The notes beneath the pieces are model-generated. The model saw only the letters and a list, made by a program, of their open reading frames with translations. It had not been told where the DNA came from and did not search any database. Of a stretch of 64,000 nucleotides of DNA, positions 46,412 to 55,034 are shown piece after piece (position 1 is the first letter of the stretch; every line of letters begins with the position of its first letter). Position numbers and translations under genes: made by a program. The stretch spans positions 1 to 64,000 of the forward strand of contig NZ_VFAH01000011.1 in assembly GCF_008929045.1 (NCBI RefSeq), written 5' to 3'. This DNA comes from Noviherbaspirillum aerium (GTDB lineage Bacteria; Pseudomonadota; Gammaproteobacteria; Burkholderiales; Burkholderiaceae_D).

Positions 46412-48679
46412 ATGCGGCGCCTCCTGCACAAATACGGCCTGCGCTGGCTGGCCGGGCTGATCCTCACGCTGGCGGCCGCCGCCACCGCCCTGCATTACCT
46501 GCCGACCGCGCTGGTCGACCGCATCGACGTATTCGCCTACGACATGCGCATGCGCCTGGAGAAGCCCGAACTCGATCCCCGTATCGTCATCGTCGACATC
46601 GACGAGCGCAGCCTTGCCGAAGTCGGGCGCTGGCCATGGAGCCGCGATACGGTCGCCAGGCTGATCGATCGCCTCGAAGAGAAATACCATGCGCGCGCCA
46701 TTGCCTTCGACGTGATCTTTTCCGAGGCCGACACCAGTTCCGGCTATGCCACGCTGGAAGCGCTGGCGAAAAAGGAACTGCGCGACGTCGACGGCTTTCG
46801 CGAACGCATCCGCGCGCTCAAGCCGCGCTTCGACTATGACGCGCGCATGGCGGACTCGCTGCGCGACCGGCCGACCATCCTCGGCTATTACCTGTCCAAC
46901 GAGCCGTCCGCCGCCAGCAAGGGGCTGCTGCCGCCGCCCGCATTCACGGTCAGCCATTTGAAGGGAAGGGAGATCGAGTCTCCCGTGTATCGCGCCTACA
47001 GCGGCAATCTGGAAAGCCTGCAGGCCGCCGCCAAGGCCGGCGGCTTCATGAACCCGACGCCGGATTCCGACGGCGCGATCCGCCGCCTGCCGCTGCTTGC
47101 CCGGGTGGGCGACAATTACTACGAGTCGCTGGCCCTGGCCACCGCCCGTGTCGGCCTCGGCGCCGGCGTGGTGCGGCCGGTGTTTTTCTCCAGCGACGAA
47201 ACCCTGTTCTCGGCAGAGCTCAGCCGCAGCTACGGCGCGCTCAAGGCCATCCGCATGAACAGCAAGCCGCAGTCCACCGTGGTGCCGCTGGAGCGCAACC
47301 TGACCGCGCTGGTCAACTTCCGCGGACCGGGCGGCCCGCAGGGAGGGCACTTCCGCTACGTGTCCGCCGTCGACGTTCTCAACGGGACCGTGCCGATGGA
47401 ACACCTGGCCGATGCCATCACCCTGGTCGGCACCACCTCGGCGGGCCTCAAGGACCTGCGCGCGACGCCGGTCAACATCGATTATCCGGGTGTGGAACTG
47501 CATGCCAATATCATCGCCTCGATACTCGATGGCGACTTCAAGCAGCAGCCGGATTTCAGCGTCGCCATCGAACTGATTCAGATCGCGGCCATCGGCCTGA
47601 TGCTCGGACTGCTGCTGCCGGTGCTCACGCCGGCATGGGCGATCCTGATCTCGCTTGCCGGCGCCGCCCTGGTGATCGGCTGGAATTATGCGATGTACCA
47701 TGTCTTCAACTGGGTCGTGCCGCTGGCGGCGGCCATGCTGCTGATCGGCGCGCTGTTCGTCTTCAACCTCGCCTGGGGCTATCTGTTCGAATACCGCAAG
47801 GGCAGGGCCATGGTGAACCTGTTCGGCGAATACGTCGCGCCCGAACTGGTGGCGGAAATGGCGGCCAATCCGCAAAGCTACAGCATGGAAGGCGAGAGCC
47901 GGGAACTGACGGTGCTGTTCTGCGACGTGCGCGGCTTCACCACGATCTCCGAAGGACTGGATCCCAACTCCCTGCGCGAATACATCAATCTCTACCTCAC
48001 CGCCATGTCGGAAGACATCCGCGGCAACCGCGGCACGCTGGACAAGTACATCGGCGACGCGGTGATGGCATTCTGGGGCGCGCCGGTGCATCTGCCGGAT
48101 CATGCATCGCGCGCGGTGGCCACCGCATTGCAGATGCAGCGTACCGCGCAGCGGCTGAATGCGGATTTCATGGCGCGCGGCTGGCCGCCGCTGAAGATCG
48201 GCATCGGCCTCAATACCGGCGACATGCGCGTGGGCGACATGGGATCGAAGATCCGCCGTGCCTATACCGTCATGGGCGATGCGGTGAACCTGTCGTCGCG
48301 ACTGGAAGGCATTACCAAGGTGTATGGCGCCGGCGTGGCGGTCGGCGCGGCCACGCGTGCGGCCGCGCCGGAATTTGCGTATCGGGAACTGGATCGGGTG
48401 CGGGTCAAGGGCAAGAGCGAACCGGTTCCGATTTTCGAGCCGGTATGTCTGCAGGAAGAGCTGGATGATGCGGCCAGGAACGAACTGGAGCAGTGGCATG
48501 CCGCGCTGGCACTCGTGCGAGGGCAGCGATGGGAGGAGGCGGATGCCGGGCTTCGAGCCTTGCATGCCCGGCATCCGGACGACATGCTCTACCGGCTGTA
48601 CATCGAGCGGGTTGCGCATTACCAGGCGCATTCCCCGGGGCCGGACTGGGATGGCGTTACGAGCTTCGACACGAAATAA
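46412..48679 (+). CDS. CHASE2-domain adenylate/guanylate cyclase
   Basis: A 755-residue membrane protein. After an N-terminal helix comes a periplasmic CHASE2 domain (about 35-375; RIVIVDIDERSLAEVGRWPWSRDTVARLIDRL is its hallmark), three membrane helices (about 385-460), and a class III cyclase catalytic domain (about 490-680). The metal-binding Asp residues stand in LFCDVRGFTT and DKYIGDAVMAFWGAP, and the base-contacting Lys (LDKYIGD) and Thr (YTVMGDAVNLSSRLE) fit an adenylate cyclase of the IIIb type. A short helical tail follows. It is the last gene of the row, so the product of this enzyme could be removed by the phosphodiesterase encoded first. An ATG at 46391 is a less likely start. Confidence 0.93.
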   Translation: MRRLLHKYGLRWLAGLILTLAAAATALHYLPTALVDRIDVFAYDMRMRLEKPELDPRIVIVDIDERSLAEVGRWPWSRDTVARLIDRLEEKYHARAIAFDVIFSEADTSSGYATLEALAKKELRDVDGFRERIRALKPRFDYDARMADSLRDRPTILGYYLSNEPSAASKGLLPPPAFTVSHLKGREIESPVYRAYSGNLESLQAAAKAGGFMNPTPDSDGAIRRLPLLARVGDNYYESLALATARVGLGAGVVRPVFFSSDETLFSAELSRSYGALKAIRMNSKPQSTVVPLERNLTALVNFRGPGGPQGGHFRYVSAVDVLNGTVPMEHLADAITLVGTTSAGLKDLRATPVNIDYPGVELHANIIASILDGDFKQQPDFSVAIELIQIAAIGLMLGLLLPVLTPAWAILISLAGAALVIGWNYAMYHVFNWVVPLAAAMLLIGALFVFNLAWGYLFEYRKGRAMVNLFGEYVAPELVAEMAANPQSYSMEGESRELTVLFCDVRGFTTISEGLDPNSLREYINLYLTAMSEDIRGNRGTLDKYIGDAVMAFWGAPVHLPDHASRAVATALQMQRTAQRLNADFMARGWPPLKIGIGLNTGDMRVGDMGSKIRRAYTVMGDAVNLSSRLEGITKVYGAGVAVGAATRAAAPEFAYRELDRVRVKGKSEPVPIFEPVCLQEELDDAARNELEQWHAALALVRGQRWEEADAGLRALHARHPDDMLYRLYIERVAHYQAHSPGPDWDGVTSFDTK

Positions 48680-48807
48680 GGTGCAGGCTCCCGGCCCGTG
48701 TTCGCCTCGATACAAGTTGTTGCAATCGTTACGCGCCGACACTGGCTTCGGTAATCCGGCTGTCGTTTAATGAGCGCATACATCATCATTCCGACAGTGA
48801 GCCAGCA

Positions 48808-49335
48808 ATGAAAACCAACACATCCAGAATCCTCGCCACACTGCTCGCCGGCACCGTGCTCGCCGGTTGTGCAAGCCCCAACTATCCGCTCTCGGCGTCA
48901 TCTTCCTCCTATCCTTATCCGGCGTCGCCGGCGCCTTCGCCGTCGCCCTATCCCTACCCCGCGCAGACGACGACCCAGCCGGGCTACGGCTATCAGTACG
49001 GCACTGTCGACTCGATCCAGATGGTGCAGGGCGCTGCGGCCGCAGCCAATGGCGGCATTGGCGTCGGCACTGTGGTCGGCGGCGTGGTCGGCGGTCTGCT
49101 AGGCAACCAGGTCGGCGGCGGCAGCGGCAGGAAAGCGGCGACGGTGGCCGGCGTGATCGGCGGTGCCGTGGTGGGAAATCAGATGGAACAGCGCAACAAT
49201 CAGGCGCGCAATGCCTATCAGGTCGGCGTGCGCCTGGATAACGGCGCTTACCGCACCATCGTGCAGGACAATGTCGCCGACCTGTATGTCGGCGGCCGGG
49301 TGCGCATCGAAAACGATCGCGCTTACCGACAGTAA
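48808..49335 (+). CDS. Glycine-zipper 2TM lipoprotein (SlyB/17-kDa-antigen type)
   Basis: A 175-residue envelope protein. The N-terminus is a lipoprotein signal peptide ending in the lipobox LAGC (about residues 19-22). A Ser/Pro/Tyr-rich linker (SYPYPASPAPSPSPYPYP) follows, then the glycine-zipper helix pair GGIGVGTVVGGVVGGLLGNQVGGGSGRKAATVAGVIGGAVVGNQMEQR, and a C-terminal strand-rich end (YQVGVRLDNGAYRTIVQDN...). It is probably an outer-membrane lipoprotein with a structural role. It lies 128 bases after the cyclase and could have its own promoter. Confidence 0.9.
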   Translation: MKTNTSRILATLLAGTVLAGCASPNYPLSASSSSYPYPASPAPSPSPYPYPAQTTTQPGYGYQYGTVDSIQMVQGAAAAANGGIGVGTVVGGVVGGLLGNQVGGGSGRKAATVAGVIGGAVVGNQMEQRNNQARNAYQVGVRLDNGAYRTIVQDNVADLYVGGRVRIENDRAYRQ

Positions 49336-49460
49336 CTTTGGCAGTTGCGGTTACTCCTGGTAACCGTCACGGCGGCATGCGGGCCGCCGCCATGTGGTGA
49401 TGGACTGCGATGTACGCCCGCTTGCCGGTCTTTGCCCCGGCTCATCTGCCACAGCTTGTC

Positions 49461-49484
49461 TACCGCGGCTTATTTGCCGCGGTA
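49461..49484. repeat. Perfect hairpin over the glycosyltransferase stop codon
   Basis: TACCGCGG (49461-49468) and CCGCGGTA (49477-49484) pair around an 8-base loop that contains the stop of the minus-strand gene. A GGCGGC/GCCGCC stem (49371-49388) and GGTTAC/GTAACC (49349-49365) lie just beyond. No T-tract follows, but the group probably separates the convergent genes. Confidence 0.6.
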
Positions 49485-50609
49485 ACCGCCATGCACGCGC
49501 GCCGTCCCGGGATGGCGCTGCGCGATCGCATGAAGGCTGGCATCCACCACGCCCTTTGCTGCATTGGCATAAGTGTATTCGCTTGCCATCGCCATGCTGT
49601 TGCGGGACAGCCTCTCCCAGTCGTCGGTCTGCGTCAGCAGGCGTGCCGCATTGGCGCTCCAGGATTCAACATCGAGCGCCTCGACATGGCCATTGTGACC
49701 GTTAAGCACGAGTTCGCCGGCCACGCCCGCCTCCGGCGTCACCAGTACCGGCAGGCCTGCGGCACAGGCTTCATTGGCAACCACGCCCCACGGGTCCCAG
49801 GTCGTCGGAAAGAGAAAAATCCTCGCGGCCTGGTAGATGCGCGGCAGCTCGTCATGGGACATGAAGCCATGGAAGCTGGCGTCCACCATGGCGGCGTGAT
49901 GCGCCGCCAGCTCCCGGAGTTCGCCTTCCTGCGGCCCCGCGCCCACGAACATGATGCTCGTCCTGCGGCCGAGCTTGCGCGCCGTGGCAAGCGCCACGTC
50001 AAACGCGAAGAGCGGATTCTTGACGGCCTCGATGCGCCCGCAGAACAGGAAATCCACGTCGCGCCTTGTCTGTGCCGACGGGGCGAACAGTTCATTGTTC
50101 ACGCACAGGCAGGAACGGAAGCAGGCATCATCAGCGACGCCGTAACCGTGATGCAGCCGCGTGCCGCCCTTGCTGGCCGCAATGAATGCGGAGGAGCGCG
50201 CATAGACCATGCGGCGCACCGCCTTGTGCCAGCGTCCCAGTCCTTTTTCGGAACGGTCGGTACCGTCGGTCATCGCGATATGCGGAATGCCGCGCGCCAC
50301 CGCAAAGGCAAACGCATACAAATGCGTCGGATTGAAGCCGCCGGTGATGATCACGCTGGGCGCGAACTTGTGCAACGCCGCGATCACGCCCGGATTGTTA
50401 TGAATGTAGCGGCCCTTGATGGTGATGATGCGTTCCTTGAGGAATTCATGGCCAAAATGGAGCGTTGGCGTTTCCCAGTGGCGGTTCGGTTCGCGCCGGG
50501 TGCAGAAGAGTGCCTGAAGGCTCACCCCCGGCATTCTGTCGAGCGCTTCGAAGAATGGGATACGATAGGGCGGCAGTTCATTTGAAACCAGAGAGATACG
50601 CAGCATCAT
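49470..50609 (-). CDS. Glycosyltransferase, GT4-like
   Basis: A 379-residue GT-B-type glycosyltransferase. The N-terminal half begins MMLRISLVSNELPPYRIPFFEALDRMPG, and the C-terminal nucleotide-sugar domain has VDFLFCGRIEAVKNPLFAFDVALATARKLG, FVGAGPQEGELRELAA, FHGFMSHDELPRIYQAARIFLFPTTWDPWGVVANEACAAGLPVLVTPEAG, in which the E-x7-E motif is present as DPWGVVANEACAAGLP. It probably transfers a sugar onto a glycan or lipid, but donor and acceptor are unknown and no other sugar gene is nearby. Neither of the two adjacent ATG codons at 50604-50609 has a clear ribosome binding site. Confidence 0.9.
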   Translation of the reverse strand: MMLRISLVSNELPPYRIPFFEALDRMPGVSLQALFCTRREPNRHWETPTLHFGHEFLKERIITIKGRYIHNNPGVIAALHKFAPSVIITGGFNPTHLYAFAFAVARGIPHIAMTDGTDRSEKGLGRWHKAVRRMVYARSSAFIAASKGGTRLHHGYGVADDACFRSCLCVNNELFAPSAQTRRDVDFLFCGRIEAVKNPLFAFDVALATARKLGRRTSIMFVGAGPQEGELRELAAHHAAMVDASFHGFMSHDELPRIYQAARIFLFPTTWDPWGVVANEACAAGLPVLVTPEAGVAGELVLNGHNGHVEALDVESWSANAARLLTQTDDWERLSRNSMAMASEYTYANAAKGVVDASLHAIAQRHPGTARVHGGYRGK

Positions 50610-50895
50610 GGAGTGTTTGTTGTTGGTGCGCCGTCGTCGGCCATCAGCGGGCGAAATGAAATATCCGTGCACTCTGTGATCGAAGTTTAATCATTGCGTT
50701 CATTGCCGATGTGCGTGATTCGAAGGAATTCGCGCTATGGATGCGGTGCGTCAAATCCGCTTCCGGCATGCCGGCCATGCTGCATGACGCAGGCTCACGC
50801 CCGTCATCACGTCTGTCATCACGTCTGTTCATGTGACTGGTGAAGGCGCTGGTCCGAAGGGCGCGACATGCCTTGTTGATGGAAGGAGTTCAAAG

Positions 50896-51633
50896 ATGTC
50901 CAACGGAAAAAGCTACGTGCATGCCGGGCGCCGGCGTGCCATCGTCCGCCTGAACGCGCTCGGCATCGGGGCCGTGCTGGGTACGGGTTTCGGTCCGGGC
51001 AAGGCTGCCGCGCAGTCGCCCGGCGCGCCGGCATGTCGCCTCATCCCCACCGCGACCGCCGGTCCGTTTCCGCTGCTCGCCTTTCTCTCGACCGGAGCAG
51101 CCTTGCGCAGGGATATTCGCGAATCCCGGCCCGGCGTGCCGCTGACCTTGAACATCCAGCTCCAGAACATGGATGCCGGTTGCGCGCCGGTCCGCAATGC
51201 CGTCGTCTACGTCTGGCATTGCGACAGGGATGGCGGCTATTCCGGATATAACGCCGGCCAGAACGGCGACCATCGCGGCGCCACCTTCCTGCGCGGGATG
51301 CAGATCAGCGACGAGCAGGGGCGGGTCAGTTTTTCCACCATCTTCCCCGGCTGGTACCCCGGCCGCATCACGCATGTTCACTTCCAGGTTTATCTGCGCG
51401 ACGTCAAAGGCGGCCGTGCGGCGGTGACCAGCCAGCTGGCCTTTCCCGAAGAGGTCGTGCGCAGCGTCTATGCGACGGCGGCCTATCCCCGCGGGCAGAA
51501 TACGACGGTGCGCAATATTGCGGAAGATGGCTTGTTCAGCGAGGACGGGCGCTATCAGACGGCCGCGGTGACCGGCAGCGTGGCTGCGGGGCTGGTGGCA
51601 TCGCTCAATGTGGGCATCGGCACGGGCGGATAA
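50896..51633 (+). CDS. Exported intradiol-dioxygenase-like protein
   Basis: A 245-residue protein with an N-terminal Tat-type signal (GRRRAIVRLNALGIGAVLGTGF). The remaining part has the intradiol dioxygenase fold: LNIQLQNMDAGCAPVRNAVVYVWHCDRDGGYSGYN with the first Tyr ligand, then FSTIFPGWYPGRITHVHFQVYL with the second Tyr and two His iron ligands (YPGR...HVHF). Intradiol dioxygenases open catechol rings; exported members of this family are mostly of unknown substrate. It is not next to the pca cluster (4.4 kb away, other context), so a role in protocatechuate breakdown is not supported. AAGGAG seven bases before the ATG fixes the start. Confidence 0.83.
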   Translation: MSNGKSYVHAGRRRAIVRLNALGIGAVLGTGFGPGKAAAQSPGAPACRLIPTATAGPFPLLAFLSTGAALRRDIRESRPGVPLTLNIQLQNMDAGCAPVRNAVVYVWHCDRDGGYSGYNAGQNGDHRGATFLRGMQISDEQGRVSFSTIFPGWYPGRITHVHFQVYLRDVKGGRAAVTSQLAFPEEVVRSVYATAAYPRGQNTTVRNIAEDGLFSEDGRYQTAAVTGSVAAGLVASLNVGIGTGG

Positions 51634-51839
51634 ATCAGTATCCTGTCATGTGCCTGTCACGCCGGCGTCATTCTGCGGTAAGGAAATCATGCTTGTAAAA
51701 AACGGCGGCGCGGCGCAATGCCGCGAGAAAGCCCACGCGGCCCCCGATTAATTTGCTTCCAAGCGTAAATTTCGGCGCAAACCCGCAGCCAGACGCCATT
51801 TCTTTTGTTAGAATCAGGGCCTTTTCTGAAAGGGACATG

Positions 51840-52115
51840 ATGAACAAAACTGAACTGGTAGACGCTATTGCAGCGGAGTGCGACCTGTCGAAAACAGCCG
51901 CTCAGCGCGCTCTGGACTCGGTCATCAACAATATCGTGAAAGCTGTGGCTGAAGGCAAGACCGTGCAACTGGTCGGCTTCGGCAGCTTCGGCAGCGGCAC
52001 CCGCGCCGAGCGCACCGGACGCAATCCGCGTACCGGCGAGGAAATCAAGATCGCTTCCGCGAAGACAGTCAAATTCTCCGCAGGCAAAGCATTCAAGGAC
52101 GCCGTCAACGGCTGA
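51840..52115 (+). CDS. HU family DNA-binding protein
   Basis: A 91-residue histone-like protein: [90 protein letters not shown]. The GFGSF core and the RxGRNPxTGE arm are those of HU. It bends and compacts DNA as a dimer. A second ATG lies directly upstream (51837), so the start is one of two adjacent codons; AAAGGG is the ribosome binding site. TAGAAT (51809-51814) is a likely -10 box. A strong terminator follows. Confidence 0.97.
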   Translation: MNKTELVDAIAAECDLSKTAAQRALDSVINNIVKAVAEGKTVQLVGFGSFGSGTRAERTGRNPRTGEEIKIASAKTVKFSAGKAFKDAVNG

Positions 52116-52130
52116 TGCAGCACCGGATTC

Positions 52131-52171
52131 GGCGGCGAAGAGGCAGCGCTTCTTCGCCGCCTTTCTTTTTT
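52131..52171 (+). terminator. Intrinsic terminator of the HU gene
   Basis: GGCGGCGAAGA (52131-52141) and TCTTCGCCGCC (52151-52161) form a perfect 11-bp stem with a 9-base loop, followed by TTTCTTTTTT. It starts 15 bases after the HU stop codon. Confidence 0.93.
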
Positions 52172-52303
52172 CCGCTACCGGAGCGGATCAGATGGGTGTG
52201 CCGCCGTCTCGGCCTGCCTTGGGCCAGCGAGGTTTTGACACCCGCCACGCGCCTGCGAGCCTGCTTCCCGGCTTCCGGCTCCCGATCATCATCCGCTCCA
52301 GCT

Positions 52304-54895
52304 TCACGCTCCTTCCTGCGGCTGTCCAGCGGCTTCCCGCCGCCGTTGCCGTCCAGCGAAAGCGGCGAGCAGCGCCATGACCTTGCTGATGTCCGCAGGC
52401 TTGACCAGATGATGGTCGAAGCCGGCTTCCCGTGATTTCTCGTGGTCTTTCGCCTGGCCATAGCCGGTGAGAGCCACCAGCAATGCCCCTGCCGATGCCG
52501 GCTGCGCGCGCAGCCGGCGCGCAAGTTCGTAGCCGTCCATGTCCGGCAGGCCGATATCGAGCAGGAAGACCTGCGGCATGTTTTGCTGCGTTGCAGTGAG
52601 CACATCGCCGGCCGCATGGCCTACCGTTACCTGATAGCCTGCGGCTTCCAGCAGCAATGACAGGCTTTCCGCCGCATCGACGTTATCGTCCACCACCATC
52701 ACGCGCAAGCCCTCCTGCCGTGCAGCGGAAAGCCGCGCCGGTTCCTGCCGGTCTTGATGAGAAGCCGGCGCCTTTGCCGCCTCGCGCTCGGGGCGCGGCA
52801 AGCGAATGATGAACTCGCTGCCTTTGCCAGAACCGTCACTGCGTGCGGAAACGCTGCCGCCGTGCAGGTCGACGAGACTGCGTACCAGGGCCAGGCCCAG
52901 CCCCAGACCGCCCTGGGAACGGTCGGGCGAGCGCTCCGCCTGAGTGAACAGGTCGAAGATGTGGGGAATCAGTTTCGGCTCGATGCCCACGCCATTGTCG
53001 CGCACCGAGATTGCGTAAGCGGCATCCGCCTCGGCGCGCAATGCGATGACGCCGCCTTCGGGGGTGTATTTCGCAGCGTTGTTGAGCAGGTTGGCAAGCA
53101 CCTGCACCAGGCGCGTATGGTCGCCAACGACGGGCAGCGGATGGTCCGGAAGCTCCAGCCTGAGCCTGTGGCGGCGGGCGTCGATCAAGCCGCGCACCTG
53201 CTCGACCGCGCTGGCGACGATGTCATGCAGATCCGCCATGGCATTGTCGAGCTTCACCAGGCCGCGCGTGACCCGCGACACGTCCAGCAGATCGTCCACC
53301 AGTTCCGTCATATGATCCACCTGGCGCGCAATGATGTCGCTGGCCTGCCTGACCTTGGGTTGGTCGGTGCTGATGATTTTCAGTATCTGCGCCGCATTGC
53401 TGATCGGCGCCAGCGGATTGCGCAGTTCATGCGCCAGCATGGCAAGGAACTCATCCTTGCGCCGGTCGGCGGCGCGCAACGCTTCATCGGCCAGCTTGCG
53501 CTCGGTGACGTCGTAGCCTTCGACGAAGATGCCGGACACGGCGCCCCCGGCATCCCTGACCGGCTGATAGATGAAATCGACGTAGCGCTCGACAGCGGCG
53601 GCGCCCGGTGCGAGTGCGAGCGTGACCGGCGCCTGCTGCGCGAAGAAGGGTTCGCCGGTGGCATAGACGCGGTCCAGCTGGTCGAAGAAGGGTTGGGTTT
53701 CGAGGTCGGGCAAGGCTTCGCGCACCGGCTTGCCGATGAGCTGCTCGCGGCCGACGAAGCGCAGGAAGGCGGCGTTGGCCAGTTCGAAGACATGCCGGGG
53801 GCCGCGCAGCACGGCCATGAAGCCGGGCGCCTGTTCGAACAGGGCGCGCAGGCGGTCGCTTTCGGCAGCCAGCTGCGCGCTGAGCGCTTCCTCGGCACGG
53901 CGCCGCCGCTCTTCCGCGCGGGCGCGTTCGATGGTGGCCCAGGTGCGCTCCGCCACCTGCTCCGCGAGCGTCTCGTCTTCCCTGGTCCAGCGGCGCACCG
54001 CCGGCTCATGCAGATAAAGAATGGCCTTCATGCGGCCTGCCTTGATCAGCGGGATCACCAGCAGCGACACCACGCCGATGCTGGCATAGCCTTGCGAATA
54101 CGGCGCCGAACGCGGATCGCTTGCCATGTCGTCCAGGCGCAATATGCGTCCGGCTTTCAGTTCGGCGATGATGTCCGGGCCAAAGCTGTCGAGCGGACGG
54201 GTCACGCCCGCCAGGCTCGACACGCTGCCGTCGGTCCAGTCCCGCGCCACCGACACGGTTTGTCCGGCGGCGTCGATTTCGCCGTAACCAACGCGTGCCA
54301 CGCCGAGATGGCTGCCCAGCGCCGCCGCCGCGGTTTCAATGATCTGCAGCGGATTGTCCATGCCGCGCAACTGGTCGGCAAGATGCAATTCGAAGGCCTG
54401 GCGGCGCTCCGCCAGGATCCGGCCGGTGGTTTCGGTGCAGGCGCAGAACATGCCGGCCACCCGTCCGTTTTCGTCGCGTGCCGGCGAATAGGAAAAGGTG
54501 AACCAGGTTTGTTCATCGTGTCCCTTGCGATGGACGAGCAGCGGCAGGTTTTCATGGAAACTGGCTTCGCCGGCCAGCGCACGCTCGATCAGCGGGCCGA
54601 TGACAGGCCAGATCTCCTGCCAGACGTCATGGAAGCGCCTGCCGAGCGCTTGCGGATGCTTGGCGCCGAGAACCTCGCTGTAGGCATCGTTGTAGAGAAA
54701 GCCAAGTTCGGGACCCCACGCCACGAACATCGGAAACTGCGAATCCAGCATCAGCCCCGTTACCGTGCGCAATGCCGACGACCAGTCTTGCGGAGGGCCG
54801 AGCGGCGAACTGCTCCAGTCGTGTTCGCGCATGAGCGAGCGCATCATGCCTTTGCCTGCGAGAAAATCGAAATTGGGAAGAGACTGCTTGGTCAT
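52304..54895 (-). CDS. Hybrid sensor histidine kinase/response regulator
   Basis: An 863-residue soluble hybrid kinase without a visible membrane helix. Domain order: PAS (about 30-155), GAF (about 170-320), PAS (about 345-465), HisKA with the phospho-acceptor H-box FLAMLAHELRNPLAPISNA near residue 488, HATPase with N-box LNNAAKYTPEGG and G-boxes DNGVGIEP and GGLGLGLALVRSLV (about 590-705), and a C-terminal receiver (about 735-850) with the phospho-Asp in LLDIGLPDMDGYELARR near residue 778 and K in VKPADI. It senses a cytoplasmic signal and needs a separate output regulator, which is not in this window. Confidence 0.94.
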   Translation of the reverse strand: MTKQSLPNFDFLAGKGMMRSLMREHDWSSSPLGPPQDWSSALRTVTGLMLDSQFPMFVAWGPELGFLYNDAYSEVLGAKHPQALGRRFHDVWQEIWPVIGPLIERALAGEASFHENLPLLVHRKGHDEQTWFTFSYSPARDENGRVAGMFCACTETTGRILAERRQAFELHLADQLRGMDNPLQIIETAAAALGSHLGVARVGYGEIDAAGQTVSVARDWTDGSVSSLAGVTRPLDSFGPDIIAELKAGRILRLDDMASDPRSAPYSQGYASIGVVSLLVIPLIKAGRMKAILYLHEPAVRRWTREDETLAEQVAERTWATIERARAEERRRRAEEALSAQLAAESDRLRALFEQAPGFMAVLRGPRHVFELANAAFLRFVGREQLIGKPVREALPDLETQPFFDQLDRVYATGEPFFAQQAPVTLALAPGAAAVERYVDFIYQPVRDAGGAVSGIFVEGYDVTERKLADEALRAADRRKDEFLAMLAHELRNPLAPISNAAQILKIISTDQPKVRQASDIIARQVDHMTELVDDLLDVSRVTRGLVKLDNAMADLHDIVASAVEQVRGLIDARRHRLRLELPDHPLPVVGDHTRLVQVLANLLNNAAKYTPEGGVIALRAEADAAYAISVRDNGVGIEPKLIPHIFDLFTQAERSPDRSQGGLGLGLALVRSLVDLHGGSVSARSDGSGKGSEFIIRLPRPEREAAKAPASHQDRQEPARLSAARQEGLRVMVVDDNVDAAESLSLLLEAAGYQVTVGHAAGDVLTATQQNMPQVFLLDIGLPDMDGYELARRLRAQPASAGALLVALTGYGQAKDHEKSREAGFDHHLVKPADISKVMALLAAFAGRQRRREAAGQPQEGA

Positions 54896-55034
54896 CTAGT
54901 GTCGGCGGGACGGTGTGAAGGCAGGGTGGTGGACATGATCATCGACAATCTTGAGATAGTTTGATTCCGTTATTGTCCGACAAATTTCCTTGGCTCACGG
55001 TTGCAGCGGTTCAATACCGCAAGGCTACATGAAT

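Noticed and set aside
46397-48742. Minus-strand open frame of 781 codons
   Set aside because: Antisense to the CHASE2 cyclase and without any recognisable domain.
50896-51633. Calling the intradiol-type gene pcaH or pcaG
   Set aside because: It is exported, stands alone and lies away from the pca row; the cytoplasmic two-subunit enzyme would be paired.
52754-54964. Plus-strand open frame of 736 codons
   Set aside because: Antisense to the hybrid histidine kinase with complete H, N, G and receiver motifs; low-complexity His/Arg/Gln content.
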